Assembly: GCF_006376615.1 (NCBI RefSeq)
Contig: NZ_VEXQ01000009.1
Span: 62,001-126,000 of the forward strand
Direction of reading: 5' to 3'
DNA from: Buttiauxella sp. B2
Lineage (GTDB): Bacteria; Pseudomonadota; Gammaproteobacteria; Enterobacterales; Enterobacteriaceae
Length of the DNA stretch: 64,000 bases
Shown here: piece by piece, positions 1 through 13,406 of the stretch
Position numbering within the stretch: the stretch's first letter is position 1
Layout of the letters: every line of letters begins with the position of its first letter
Position numbers and translations under genes: made by a program
Notes under the pieces: model-generated
Databases searched by the model: none
What the model was told of the DNA's origin: nothing
The model's input: only the letters and a program-made list of their open reading frames with translations

Positions 1-25
1 GGTTTTTTGCAATTAAAGTAGCCAT
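1..25 (-). CDS. lptB: LptB, LPS export ABC ATPase (first 8 codons only)
   Basis: Only the first eight codons are inside the window, reading MATLIAKN on the minus strand, which matches the N-terminus of the LPS-transport ATPase LptB. The gene starts 5 bp after the lptA stop codon, as expected in the kdsD-kdsC-lptC-lptA-lptB operon. LptB would power extraction of LPS from the inner membrane together with LptF and LptG. The call rests on these few residues plus gene order. Confidence 0.85.
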
Positions 26-30
26 ACGAA

Positions 31-591
31 TTAGTTACTCTTTTTCGGGGCAGGAGCCGGAGCTGCCTGGCCGTCTTTTTTCTGCAACTGAGAAGGGACC
101 AGAACGGTAGTCACTCGTTTCCCTTTCTCACTAAAGGCCTGCATTTTTTGCTCTTTAACCAGATAGGTAATCTTGTCGCCTTTAATGTTGCTGTCGACCT
201 GTTCAAGATAAGCGTTACCGGTCAGCACCACAAAATCGTTTTGTAACTCATAGTGCATGGTAGATGCATGGCCATTCACTGGCTTACCGCTATCTTGCAT
301 CTGATAGAAAGTGGCTGGTTTACCGTAGCCATCAATTATCTCTTTACCTTCCTCGCCGCCAGGACGGGTCACAACTACTTTGTCTGCATTAATTTTGATA
401 CTACCCTGCGTCACAATAACATTGCCGGTGAAGGTGACGATGTTGCCTTGCATATCCAGCGACTGTTGGTCAGATTCAATGTGAATCGGCTGATCGGTAT
501 CACCGGTCAGCGCAAATGCCGAAAAACTGGCGGCTAAAAGCGTACTAGTCAGTACTAAATTAAGGCTGAGTTTGTTTATTCTGGATTTCAT
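31..591 (-). CDS. lptA: LptA, periplasmic LPS transport bridge protein
   Basis: LptA forms the periplasmic beta-jellyroll bridge that carries LPS from the inner-membrane LptBFGC complex to LptD/E in the outer membrane. The 186-residue product begins MKSRINKLSLN and has a hydrophobic signal peptide ending near SFSAFA, followed by the mature start LTGDTDQPIHIESDQQ and an OstA-type repeat domain. Its length is almost the same as E. coli LptA (185). An upstream in-frame start at 612 would add seven residues ahead of the signal peptide and is less likely. The first codons overlap the 3' end of lptC by 32 bp, which suggests translational coupling. The C-terminal tail is Ala/Pro/Lys rich. Confidence 0.96.
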   Translation of the reverse strand: MKSRINKLSLNLVLTSTLLAASFSAFALTGDTDQPIHIESDQQSLDMQGNIVTFTGNVIVTQGSIKINADKVVVTRPGGEEGKEIIDGYGKPATFYQMQDSGKPVNGHASTMHYELQNDFVVLTGNAYLEQVDSNIKGDKITYLVKEQKMQAFSEKGKRVTTVLVPSQLQKKDGQAAPAPAPKKSN

Positions 592-1135
592 AGGATGTTC
601 TAACCTTTTCAATCAGCTCGGCATTTTTACTGCGCAAATTACCACGCATTTTAAGGCCGCTGGAGTTAAAGCTGGTTCCGTACAAGGTTACCTTGTCATC
701 AGAGGCAACATCCTGAGTGACTAAATTAACCTGCGCATTGTCCGTGGTAATTTTGCGTAGTTGTGAATCTGGTGTCAGAGCCGTTAGCACCACATTCCCA
801 TACAAATACAGCATCCGATCGTTAGTAAGTTTGGCGCGATCTGCTCGTAATGACCAGGTTGCAACTTTGTTTTCGTCGTACTGCGTCATCACCGGATTGG
901 TGAACCACGAAACGGTAGTATCGGAAAAATATTCAACGTGTTCCGCGACCAGCCGATAATTTAATGCCCCTTCGGGACTGTAGGCGAGCGTCGTGGAGTT
1001 TTCACTTTTATAAGTTGGTTCAGTGCTATTCACCGTAGGCGGGGCAACGGTGTCTTTATCGGCCAGATTTACACCAATCAACACTAATGCCAGCAATGAA
1101 AGAAGGATGATAACCCAACGTCTGGTCTTACTCAT
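560..1135 (-). CDS. lptC: LptC, LPS export complex bitopic protein
   Basis: LptC is a single-pass inner-membrane protein whose periplasmic domain receives LPS from LptBFG and hands it to LptA. The 191-residue product has the family length. A single transmembrane segment follows MSKTRRW at about residues 7-24, and the rest is a periplasmic beta domain with the conserved end GLKMRGNLRSKNAEL. The ATG overlaps the kdsC stop (ATGA) and the 3' end overlaps lptA, so kdsC, lptC and lptA are probably translationally coupled. Confidence 0.96.
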   Translation of the reverse strand: MSKTRRWVIILLSLLALVLIGVNLADKDTVAPPTVNSTEPTYKSENSTTLAYSPEGALNYRLVAEHVEYFSDTTVSWFTNPVMTQYDENKVATWSLRADRAKLTNDRMLYLYGNVVLTALTPDSQLRKITTDNAQVNLVTQDVASDDKVTLYGTSFNSSGLKMRGNLRSKNAELIEKVRTSYEIQNKQTQP

Positions 1136-1698
1136 ATAGATAGCCCTTTGGCCTCATCAAGCTTTCCTTGAGCCAGTAAAAGGAGATCGCAGACTTCGCG
1201 TACTGCCCCACGCCCGCCAGCAATACGTGTAACGTAGTCAGCACGTGGAATAAGTAACGGATGAGCATCCGATACAGCTATGCTCAAACCCACTTTAGCC
1301 ATTACGGGCCAGTCAATTAAATCATCCCCAACATAAGCCGCTTGATCCGCTGGAATGGCCAGCTTATCTAATAAGTCCTGAAAAGCGATAAGCTTGTCAG
1401 ATTGACCTTGATAGAGATGGGTAATGCCAAGTGTTTCACACCGGTCTTCAAGTAACTTTGCTTTGCGACCTGTAATTATTGCGACTTCAATATCAGAAGT
1501 CAGCGCACAACGGATGCCATAACCGTCACGTACATTGAATGCTTTCAGCTCTTCGCCGCTGTTGCCCATGTAAATCAGCCCATCAGACATCACACCGTCA
1601 ACATCTAAAATGAGCAGGCGCACGTTTGCAGCCCGCTCCATCACGCGCGCGCTTACCGGTCCATAACAAGTGGCAAGAGTCGCTTCATGGTTACTCAT
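1132..1698 (-). CDS. kdsC: KdsC, KDO 8-phosphate phosphatase
   Basis: KdsC dephosphorylates 3-deoxy-D-manno-octulosonate 8-phosphate to KDO, the inner-core sugar of LPS. It is a HAD-superfamily enzyme: the motif LDVDGV places the nucleophile at Asp32 and the acid/base at Asp34, and GDDLIDWPV is the C-terminal metal-binding motif. The start at 1698 gives 188 residues, identical to the E. coli length. A longer reading from 1776 runs back into kdsD and its extra N-terminus does not look like protein. It sits directly downstream of kdsD, whose product feeds the same pathway. Confidence 0.96.
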   Translation of the reverse strand: MSNHEATLATCYGPVSARVMERAANVRLLILDVDGVMSDGLIYMGNSGEELKAFNVRDGYGIRCALTSDIEVAIITGRKAKLLEDRCETLGITHLYQGQSDKLIAFQDLLDKLAIPADQAAYVGDDLIDWPVMAKVGLSIAVSDAHPLLIPRADYVTRIAGGRGAVREVCDLLLLAQGKLDEAKGLSI

Positions 1699-1714
1699 TA
1701 AGGCTAATCCTTTG

Positions 1715-2701
1715 TTAAACCACGCCTGCGCGTAGCATGTCATGCATGTGTACCACACCGAGTAGTTGGTCGCCATCTGCCACCAACACTGAGGTAATAT
1801 GGCGAGACTGCATCAAATTCAGTGCATCCACTGCCAATAGAGTTGGGCGAACACGAATACCTCCAACAGTCATGACATCTGCAATATTTAGGGAATGGAG
1901 GTCAACGCCCATATCAAAGACGCGGCGTAAATCACCATCAGTGAAGATCCCTTCGATTTTCATAAGATCGTCACAGATTACGGTCATCCCCATATTTTTG
2001 CGCGTTATTTCCAACAGAGCATCACGTAATGACGCATCTTTGCTGACATGAGGGATCTCGTCACCACTATGCATAATGTCGCTGACACGTAGTAATAGTT
2101 TACGACCCAATGCGCCGCCTGGGTGAGAAAGTGCAAAATCTTCTGCGGTGAAGCCGCGTGCTTTGAGCAGCGCAACGGCAAGCGCGTCACCCATAACCAG
2201 CGTAGCAGTGGTGCTGGATGTTGGCGCCAGGCCAAGCGGACAGGCTTCCTGCGGCACTTTTACACACAAATGGACGTCAGCTGCTTTACCCATCGAGCTT
2301 TCCGGGCGGCTGGTGATGCAAATTAGTGGCACCTGTAAACGCTTGAGAACCGGAATCAGCGCCAGAATTTCGTTTGACTCACCCGAGTTTGAAATCGCGA
2401 TGACGATATCCTGCGTGCTAACCATACCGAGGTCGCCGTGGCTTGCTTCACCTGGGTGTACAAAAAACGACGGCGTGCCAGTGCTGGCAAACGTTGCTGC
2501 CATCTTTTTACCGATGTGACCAGACTTACCCATGCCCATAACGACCACTTTGCCCTGGCAATAGAACATTTTTTCACAGGCCATAGAGAAGTCTGTATTG
2601 ATGTATTGCTCAAGCTGATCCAGGCCTTCACGTTCAATCTTCAGTACTTCTTTACCTGCTTGCTGAAAGTCAAAACCCGGTTGCAAATCTATCTGTGACA
2701 T
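1715..2701 (-). CDS. kdsD: KdsD, D-arabinose 5-phosphate isomerase
   Basis: KdsD interconverts ribulose 5-phosphate and arabinose 5-phosphate, the first committed step of KDO synthesis. The 328-residue protein has an N-terminal SIS sugar-isomerase domain (about residues 35-180, with GMGKSGHIGKKMAATFASTG and SNSGES) and two C-terminal CBS domains (about 205-328, IFTDGDLRRVF and LVADGDQLLGVVHMHD). Length and domain order match the E. coli enzyme. It lies 15 bp after yrbG and 16 bp before kdsC in one minus-strand operon. Confidence 0.96.
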   Translation of the reverse strand: MSQIDLQPGFDFQQAGKEVLKIEREGLDQLEQYINTDFSMACEKMFYCQGKVVVMGMGKSGHIGKKMAATFASTGTPSFFVHPGEASHGDLGMVSTQDIVIAISNSGESNEILALIPVLKRLQVPLICITSRPESSMGKAADVHLCVKVPQEACPLGLAPTSSTTATLVMGDALAVALLKARGFTAEDFALSHPGGALGRKLLLRVSDIMHSGDEIPHVSKDASLRDALLEITRKNMGMTVICDDLMKIEGIFTDGDLRRVFDMGVDLHSLNIADVMTVGGIRVRPTLLAVDALNLMQSRHITSVLVADGDQLLGVVHMHDMLRAGVV

Positions 2702-2716
2702 AATTTTCGTTCCGCT

Positions 2717-3694
2717 TTACCCTACGACTGGTGATGCAACGAACCACAGCACCACAATCCATACGAAGAAACTACATGTTAACAGAGCACCCGCCGTCTT
2801 GCCGATAGAGCGAGGCTTGCGCCAGCAAAGTATTGCAAAAATGGTGCTGACGACCAACATAACCCAATAGTCCCGAGCAAATGCGAGGGGGTCTATTTCA
2901 GCAGGCGCAATAAGTGCCGGAATACCCAGCACCAATACAATATTGAAAATATTCGAACCAATGATATTACCAATCGCAATATCATCTTCACCTTTGCGTG
3001 CACCTGCGATTGTCGTAGCAAGTTCCGGCAGGCTTGTGCCAACCGAAATAATCGTCAGGCCAATTACTAACTCGCTTACACCAAAATAATGCGCCAGAAC
3101 ACTGGCGTTATCGATGACCATGCGTGTCGCCATTGGCATAATAATTAAGGCCACGGCAAGCCATAAAAATGCGACAGGGCGATTTCCTTCACGGGGAAGC
3201 TCTGCCAGTTGTTCGCGGGTCAGGTTATCAGCACCTTCATTTCCGGCGAGGCGCGCTATTTTAATCGTAAATAGCAGATAAGCTACCGCAACAGCAATCA
3301 ATAGCACGCCATCCATACGGCTTAGCTGGTTATCGAAAAGAAGCCATCCGATAACGGCACTTACGACTAACATTAAGGGTAATTCACGCCGTAGAATATC
3401 GGAATTCACGGTAAATGGATGCAAAAGAGCCGCTAAGCCCAGAATCAGCAAAATATTGGTGATATTTGAGCCTAATGCCGTCCCCACCGCTAAATTCATT
3501 TGACCATGCAGAGCGGCAGAGCTTGCGACGATGAGTTCAGGCAAAGATGTCCCGATGCTCACCACGGTTAAACCGATAAGCAATGGCGGAACCCCAAAAC
3601 TGCGGCAAAGTATTGATGCGGCAAACACAAGCCGATCGGCACCATAGACGACCAAAAGCAAACCGATAATTAACAGAGCTGTAGCTAACAGCAT
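2717..3694 (-). CDS. yrbG: YrbG, putative Na+/Ca2+ exchanger family protein
   Basis: This 325-residue polytopic inner-membrane protein belongs to the CaCA cation antiporter family. It contains the two inverted alpha-repeat signatures GTSLPELIVASSAALHG (near residue 48) and GTSLPELATTIAGARKG (near 225), each followed by GSNI(T/F)NI. About ten hydrophobic segments are visible. It is the first gene of the minus-strand yrbG-kdsD-kdsC-lpt operon and diverges from mlaF. The transported ion in vivo is not established from sequence. Confidence 0.93.
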   Translation of the reverse strand: MLLATALLIIGLLLVVYGADRLVFAASILCRSFGVPPLLIGLTVVSIGTSLPELIVASSAALHGQMNLAVGTALGSNITNILLILGLAALLHPFTVNSDILRRELPLMLVVSAVIGWLLFDNQLSRMDGVLLIAVAVAYLLFTIKIARLAGNEGADNLTREQLAELPREGNRPVAFLWLAVALIIMPMATRMVIDNASVLAHYFGVSELVIGLTIISVGTSLPELATTIAGARKGEDDIAIGNIIGSNIFNIVLVLGIPALIAPAEIDPLAFARDYWVMLVVSTIFAILCWRKPRSIGKTAGALLTCSFFVWIVVLWFVASPVVG

Positions 3695-3925
3695 GCAAAA
3701 TCCTTTATTCAGGTATAATCGCCGGTCTTGTGCTGTGAAAGTACCGGCAGAGCGTACAGATCTGTAGGGTGTGGTATGAATTCTTAATTCTGACTTTATG
3801 TGGCAGAAAAGTAAAACAAATGCCTGTTTTCGCTAATCGGGACGAGTATTATTCTGTAAAATTATTGGGCTGGAACTGAGATTTCAACCAGTGCTTCGTC
3901 CGTGAACTTGATAAAAGGAAAGATG
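3695..3925. promoter_or_regulatory. Divergent intergenic region, yrbG / mlaF
   Basis: This 231-bp gap must hold the start signals for both the yrbG-lpt operon (minus) and the mla operon (plus). A palindrome ACAGATCTGT lies near 3757-3766. A possible sigma-70 -10 (TATTAT, near 3847) faces mlaF, but I cannot assign a convincing -35 to it. An AAGGA ribosome-binding site at 3915-3919 precedes the mlaF start. No gene is seen here. Confidence 0.4.
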
Positions 3926-5531
<1,606 letters not shown>

Positions 5532-5535
5532 TTTC

Positions 5536-6087
5536 ATGCAAACTAAGAAATTTGAAACTGGGGTTGGAGCATTTTTAATTATTGCACTGGCTGCCATCGT
5601 CTTCTTGTGTCTAAAAGTGGCGAATGTCACTTCCTTGCGCAGTGAGCCAACATATCGGGTTTACGCGACCTTTGACAATATCGGTAGCCTGAAAACTGGC
5701 TCACCTCTACGCCTTGGCGGTGTGGTGATTGGTCGTGTTGATGAAATTGTTCTTGATCCGAAAACGTACTTGCCTCGTGTCACTCTGGATATTGAACAAC
5801 GCTATAACCATATCCCAGATACCAGCTCGCTGGCGATTCGCACATCAGGCCTGCTCGGTGAACAATATCTCGCGTTGAACCTCGGTTTCGATGACCCTGA
5901 ACTCGGTTCATCTATCCTTAAAGAGGGGGGGACGATTCAGGACACGAAATCAGCCCTGGTGCTGGAAGACCTGATTGGCCAATTCTTATATAAGAGCAGC
6001 AATAGCGATAATCAGAATTCAGGGGATTCCTCATCGCAGGATTCAGAGAATAATAGTGCGGCGCCACAGCCTGGCACGACGCACTAA
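5536..6087 (+). CDS. mlaD: MlaD, MCE-domain phospholipid-binding subunit
   Basis: MlaD is a bitopic inner-membrane protein. Its periplasmic MCE domain forms a hexameric ring through which lipids pass between MlaE and MlaC. The start at 5536 gives 183 residues, the E. coli length. One transmembrane segment covers about residues 10-30, the MCE domain about 40-120 (TFDNIGSLKTGSPL, GGVVIGRV), and the hydrophobic pore motif LLGEQYLALN follows. The tail is rich in Ser, Asn and Asp and is probably disordered. Confidence 0.95.
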   Translation: MQTKKFETGVGAFLIIALAAIVFLCLKVANVTSLRSEPTYRVYATFDNIGSLKTGSPLRLGGVVIGRVDEIVLDPKTYLPRVTLDIEQRYNHIPDTSSLAIRTSGLLGEQYLALNLGFDDPELGSSILKEGGTIQDTKSALVLEDLIGQFLYKSSNSDNQNSGDSSSQDSENNSAAPQPGTTH

Positions 6088-6105
6088 TTTAAGGGGAAAG
6101 AATCT

Positions 6106-6735
6106 ATGTTTAAACGACTTATAATGATTGCGATGTTAGTTATCGCGCCACTGGCGAATGCTGCGGATCAAAGTAATCCCTACAAGTTAATGGGCGAAGC
6201 GGCACAAAAAACCTTTGATCGCTTGAAAAGCGAACAGCCTAAAATTCGCCAAAATCCAGATTATTTGCGTGAAATAGTTGCTCAGGAACTAATGCCTTAT
6301 GTGCAAGTAAAATATGCAGGCGCATTGGTACTAGGTCGTTACTATAAAGATGCAACACCAGCCCAGCGTGATGCCTATTTCAAAGCATTCGATGCGTACC
6401 TGAAACAAGCTTATGGCCAGGCACTTGCCATGTATAACGGGCAATCTTACCAAATTGCCCCCGAGCAGCCATGGGGTGATGCCACCATTGTGGCAATTCG
6501 TGTAACTATCGTGGATCCAAATGGCCGCCCGCCAGTGCGTCTTGATTTCCAGTGGCGTAAAAACAGCCAGACGGGTAGCTGGCAAGCGTTCGATATGATT
6601 GCTGAAGGTGTCAGCATGATTACCACCAAGCAAAATGAGTGGAGCGATATCCTGCGTACTAAAGGTATCGATGGTTTGACAGCTCAGCTGCAATCTATCT
6701 CCCGCATGCCAATTACACTGGATACGAAAAAGTAA
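6106..6735 (+). CDS. mlaC: MlaC, periplasmic phospholipid shuttle protein
   Basis: MlaC is a soluble periplasmic carrier that shuttles phospholipids between the outer-membrane MlaA-porin complex and inner-membrane MlaFEDB. The 209-residue precursor (E. coli 211) has a Sec signal peptide at its N-terminus, [19 protein letters not shown], cleaved before ADQSNPY. It continues with the Ttg2D-type fold ([16 protein letters not shown]). The ribosome-binding site AAGGGGAAAG lies just upstream. The stop codon overlaps the mlaB start by one base. Confidence 0.95.
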   Translation: MFKRLIMIAMLVIAPLANAADQSNPYKLMGEAAQKTFDRLKSEQPKIRQNPDYLREIVAQELMPYVQVKYAGALVLGRYYKDATPAQRDAYFKAFDAYLKQAYGQALAMYNGQSYQIAPEQPWGDATIVAIRVTIVDPNGRPPVRLDFQWRKNSQTGSWQAFDMIAEGVSMITTKQNEWSDILRTKGIDGLTAQLQSISRMPITLDTKK

Positions 6736-7037
6736 TGGTTGGCGAGCTTAACTGGCAACGTGAATCGGAAACCTTACATCTGACGGGTGAGTTGGACAGC
6801 GATACGGTGGGGGCTTTGTGGCGCCAGCGTGAGAAAATAATGTCAGATATCAAGGTGCTTAACCTTTCTGGTTTATCGCGTGTTGATACCTCAGGTTTAG
6901 CGCTTTTGATTCATCTCGTGGCTTTCGCCAGACGCCAAAACGTTGAGGTGGAACTGCAGGGCGCGAGCGATAACCTGCAGACGTTGACCAAACTTTATAA
7001 CCTACCTGAAGACATCCTTCCTGCATTTGCAGGCTAG
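6735..7037 (+). CDS. mlaB: MlaB, STAS-domain subunit of the Mla ABC complex
   Basis: MlaB is a cytoplasmic STAS-domain protein that binds MlaF and is needed for assembly and activity of the transporter. The 100-residue product starts at an ATG sharing one base with the mlaC stop codon (TAATG). It contains the STAS signature LSGLSRVDTSGLALLIHL, with the conserved threonine in VDTSG. Its length is close to E. coli MlaB (97). It ends the operon and is followed by a strong terminator. Confidence 0.94.
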   Translation: MVGELNWQRESETLHLTGELDSDTVGALWRQREKIMSDIKVLNLSGLSRVDTSGLALLIHLVAFARRQNVEVELQGASDNLQTLTKLYNLPEDILPAFAG

Positions 7038-7061
7038 TGTTTTCATAGCGTTACTATAATT

Positions 7062-7092
7062 GCCCCTGATCTGATTCGATCAGGGGCTTTTT
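7062..7092 (+). terminator. Rho-independent terminator of the mla operon
   Basis: A perfect 10-bp stem (GCCCCTGATC / GATCAGGGGC) with a 6-nt loop is followed by a run of T. It lies 24 bp after mlaB and separates it from ibaG. Confidence 0.9.
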
Positions 7093-7162
7093 GCTTATTT
7101 AAGCCTGCGCCACTTTCCTCTAAGATGTGTGGCTTGTTTCCTTAACCGACGAATTATATCCC

Positions 7163-7417
7163 ATGGAAAATCATGAAATTCAGACAGTGCTGATGAACGC
7201 ACTGCCCCTCCAGGAAGTCCACGTCTCAGGCGATGGCAGCCATTTTCAAGTGATTGCGGTGGGTGAGTTATTCGCCGAGTTAAGTCGCGTGAAGAAGCAA
7301 CAAACAGTTTATGCGCCATTGATGGATCTGATTGCTGATAACCGTATTCATGCTGTTTCCATCAAGACCTACACTCCACAAGAGTGGGATCGCGATCGTA
7401 AACTTAATGGTTTTTGA
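7163..7417 (+). CDS. ibaG: IbaG, BolA-family protein
   Basis: IbaG (YrbA) is a small BolA-family protein linked to acid resistance and to iron-sulfur trafficking with monothiol glutaredoxin. The 84-residue product beginning [17 protein letters not shown] has the E. coli length. It carries the conserved BolA-fold segment [13 protein letters not shown] and the end [15 protein letters not shown]. An upstream in-frame start at 7127 would add 12 residues without family support. It precedes murA by 53 bp in the same direction. Confidence 0.94.
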   Translation: MENHEIQTVLMNALPLQEVHVSGDGSHFQVIAVGELFAELSRVKKQQTVYAPLMDLIADNRIHAVSIKTYTPQEWDRDRKLNGF

Positions 7418-7455
7418 GCAACTCGCTATGGCGGGTTGTAACGATTTGAATTTAA

Positions 7456-8739
<1,284 letters not shown>

Positions 8740-8762
8740 ATTTCGTTGTTAAAAAAGAGAAA

Positions 8763-8786
8763 AACCGGGCATGCCCGGTTTTTTTT
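8763..8786. terminator. Bidirectional terminator, murA / sfsB
   Basis: A palindrome AACCGGGCATGCCCGGTT is followed by T residues on the plus strand and preceded by A residues, so it can end murA transcripts. On the opposite strand it can end those of the convergent sfsB, whose last codons overlap it. Confidence 0.85.
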
Positions 8787-9048
8787 ATCGTTTACGCATC
8801 AAACAGGTTCGATCAATAAGCTTATTGGTTTGTGGATCGTAGTAGCGAGATGGCCAAATCACCCACGGCGATGTCTCCAGTGCCTGTGCAATGATTAATT
8901 CTCCTTTTGGCCAAGGACGTGTCAACGCGTTAGCCAGGGTCGATGAACTCAGTCCCGCTTTTCGTGATTCGGCCGCTAGTGATGTTCCGCGTTTACGTAA
9001 CCCAGCGATGATATCTGCCGGGTGCCAATCAGAATGTTTACTTTCCAT
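8785..9048 (-). CDS. sfsB: SfsB (Nlp), Ner-like DNA-binding protein
   Basis: This 87-residue protein is the orthologue of E. coli SfsB/Nlp, related to the Ner repressor of phage Mu. A helix-turn-helix is visible around residues 22-45 (LAAESRKAGLSSSTLANALT), and the conserved block PWVIWPSRYYDPQT follows. In E. coli it was found as a factor affecting maltose genes; its true regulon is unclear. It faces murA convergently and ispB lies upstream in the same direction. Confidence 0.9.
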   Translation of the reverse strand: MESKHSDWHPADIIAGLRKRGTSLAAESRKAGLSSSTLANALTRPWPKGELIIAQALETSPWVIWPSRYYDPQTNKLIDRTCLMRKR

Positions 9049-9271
9049 GTTTCTCCCTGTAACCGCTTCGTTTTACCGGTTTACTCAATGGAATTTATAA
9101 CATAGCAATAATCCAAAAGATTCCAATAAGTGGCGTGAAAAATCAAATCTGTGTGAATCCACACAAAGTGAATGAAAATCAATGAAAACAGAACGGTATG
9201 AGAGGGTGTGGATAAAGTGGTAATAAAATTATTGGAAACTTAGCGCGCCTTTATTAGACGCGCTAAAAAGA

Positions 9272-10243
9272 CTATCGATCTCGTTGAACAGCCATATGAG
9301 CCAGAGCAATTAATGCTTCTTTGTGCTCGCTATCTGGCAAAACATCCAGAGCGGAAATCGCTTTGTCAGCTTCCTGTTCAGCACGTAATTGAGTCCATTC
9401 AAGAGAACCACAAGCAGCCATAGCATCTAACACGGGTTGCAGTAAGTGGCGCCCATTACCTTGCTGAATGGCTTCCCGAATCATTTTTTCTTGCTCAGTA
9501 TTACCGTTGCGCATAGCGTGCAACAGTGGAAGAGTTGGCTTGCCTTCATTAAGGTCATCACCGACATTCTTACCCAGCGTTTGCCCATCAGCACTGTAGT
9601 CCAGCAGGTCATCAATAAGCTGGAAAGCAGTACCAAGATAACGGCCATAATCCTGAAGCGCTTTCTCTTGTTCTTCTGTTGCATCGGCTAAAATACCCGA
9701 GCATTGGGCGGCAGCTTCAAATAAGCGTGCTGTTTTGCTGTAAATCACCCGCATATAGCTTTCTTCGGTGATATCCGGATCATTACAATTCATCAATTGC
9801 AGAACTTCACCTTCAGCGATCACGTTTACCGCTTCGGACATCACCTCAAGAACCTTGAGAGAACCGAGCTGCGTCATCATCTGGAAGGCGCGGGTATAAA
9901 TAAAATCTCCAACCAGAACACTGGCGGCATTGCCAAACGCGGCATTAGCTGTTGCCTTGCCACGACGCATGTCGGATTCGTCCACAACGTCATCATGCAG
10001 CAGGGTTGCGGTATGGATAAACTCAATTAATGCGGCGATATTGATGTGCGCATTTCCCTGATAACCCAACGCACGAGCAGCAAGAATAGCAATCATTGGG
10101 CGGATACGTTTACCGCCACCACTGACGATGTAATACCCTAACTGATTGATCAATTGGACATCTGAATTCAGCTGTTCAAGGATGACCGCATTGACTCCCG
10201 CCATATCTTGCGCGGTTAACTCATTAATTTTTTCTAAATTCAT
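9272..10243 (-). CDS. ispB: IspB, octaprenyl diphosphate synthase
   Basis: IspB extends farnesyl diphosphate to the C40 chain used for the side chain of ubiquinone and menaquinone. The 323-residue product from the internal ATG at 10243 matches E. coli exactly in length; the longer reading from 10276 is unlikely. Both aspartate-rich motifs of trans-prenyltransferases are present: LLHDDVVDESDMRRG and LIDDLLDYSADG. It is divergent from rplU. Confidence 0.96.
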   Translation of the reverse strand: MNLEKINELTAQDMAGVNAVILEQLNSDVQLINQLGYYIVSGGGKRIRPMIAILAARALGYQGNAHINIAALIEFIHTATLLHDDVVDESDMRRGKATANAAFGNAASVLVGDFIYTRAFQMMTQLGSLKVLEVMSEAVNVIAEGEVLQLMNCNDPDITEESYMRVIYSKTARLFEAAAQCSGILADATEEQEKALQDYGRYLGTAFQLIDDLLDYSADGQTLGKNVGDDLNEGKPTLPLLHAMRNGNTEQEKMIREAIQQGNGRHLLQPVLDAMAACGSLEWTQLRAEQEADKAISALDVLPDSEHKEALIALAHMAVQRDR

Positions 10244-10318
10244 CGCAAAAGTCTGGCTTAAAGTCCTGTTTACCACATGTCTTTATGGAATCACGTGAGG
10301 GTAGAGGAGTGATAATGT

Positions 10319-10333
10319 AGTACAGATTGTACT
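10319..10333. repeat. Perfect inverted repeat upstream of ispB
   Basis: AGTACA-GAT-TGTACT is a 15-bp perfect inverted repeat about 75 bp ahead of the ispB start, where an operator or ispB core promoter could lie. I do not recognise the binding protein. Confidence 0.4.
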
Positions 10334-10402
10334 GAAAAAACGAGGCAGATAAACGGCTCGTGTGATGTTGCGTTTTTTTTCTACCATGTTTCATGAGAGG
10401 GC

Positions 10403-10431
10403 TTGTCAAAGGCTCTCGTTTTGCGTAATAT
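10403..10431 (+). promoter_or_regulatory. Sigma-70 promoter of rplU-rpmA
   Basis: TTGTCA (10403-10408) and TAATAT (10426-10431) are separated by exactly 17 bp. This would start transcription near 10438, about 67 nt before rplU. No other strong match lies in the ispB/rplU gap. Confidence 0.7.
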
Positions 10432-10447
10432 TCGCGCCCTATTGTGA

Positions 10448-10816
<369 letters not shown>

Positions 10817-10834
10817 TACAGGGGAGCATATTAA

Positions 10835-11092
<258 letters not shown>

Positions 11093-11118
11093 GTTTTTCG
11101 CGTTCCGGTAACGGATAA

Positions 11119-11147
11119 AAGCCCCGCAACACGTTGCGGGGCTTTTT
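11119..11147 (+). terminator. Rho-independent terminator after rpmA
   Basis: The stem AAGCCCCGCAAC / GTTGCGGGGCTT is followed by TTT. It partly separates rplU-rpmA from yhbE-obgE. Confidence 0.88.
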
Positions 11148-11191
11148 ACATTCTGCGACCGGTAAATTAAGAAAGTCGCAGGACATTGAGT

Positions 11192-13355
<2,164 letters not shown>

Positions 13356-13370
13356 AACGTTATCAAATAA

Positions 13371-13399
13371 AAGGCCGGAAATGTTCCGGCCTTTTTTAT
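13371..13399. terminator. Bidirectional terminator, obgE / pmrB
   Basis: The perfect stem AAGGCCGGAA / TTCCGGCCTT is followed by T residues on the plus strand. It separates the convergent obgE and pmrB genes. Confidence 0.9.
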
Positions 13400-13406
13400 T
13401 CGTGAG

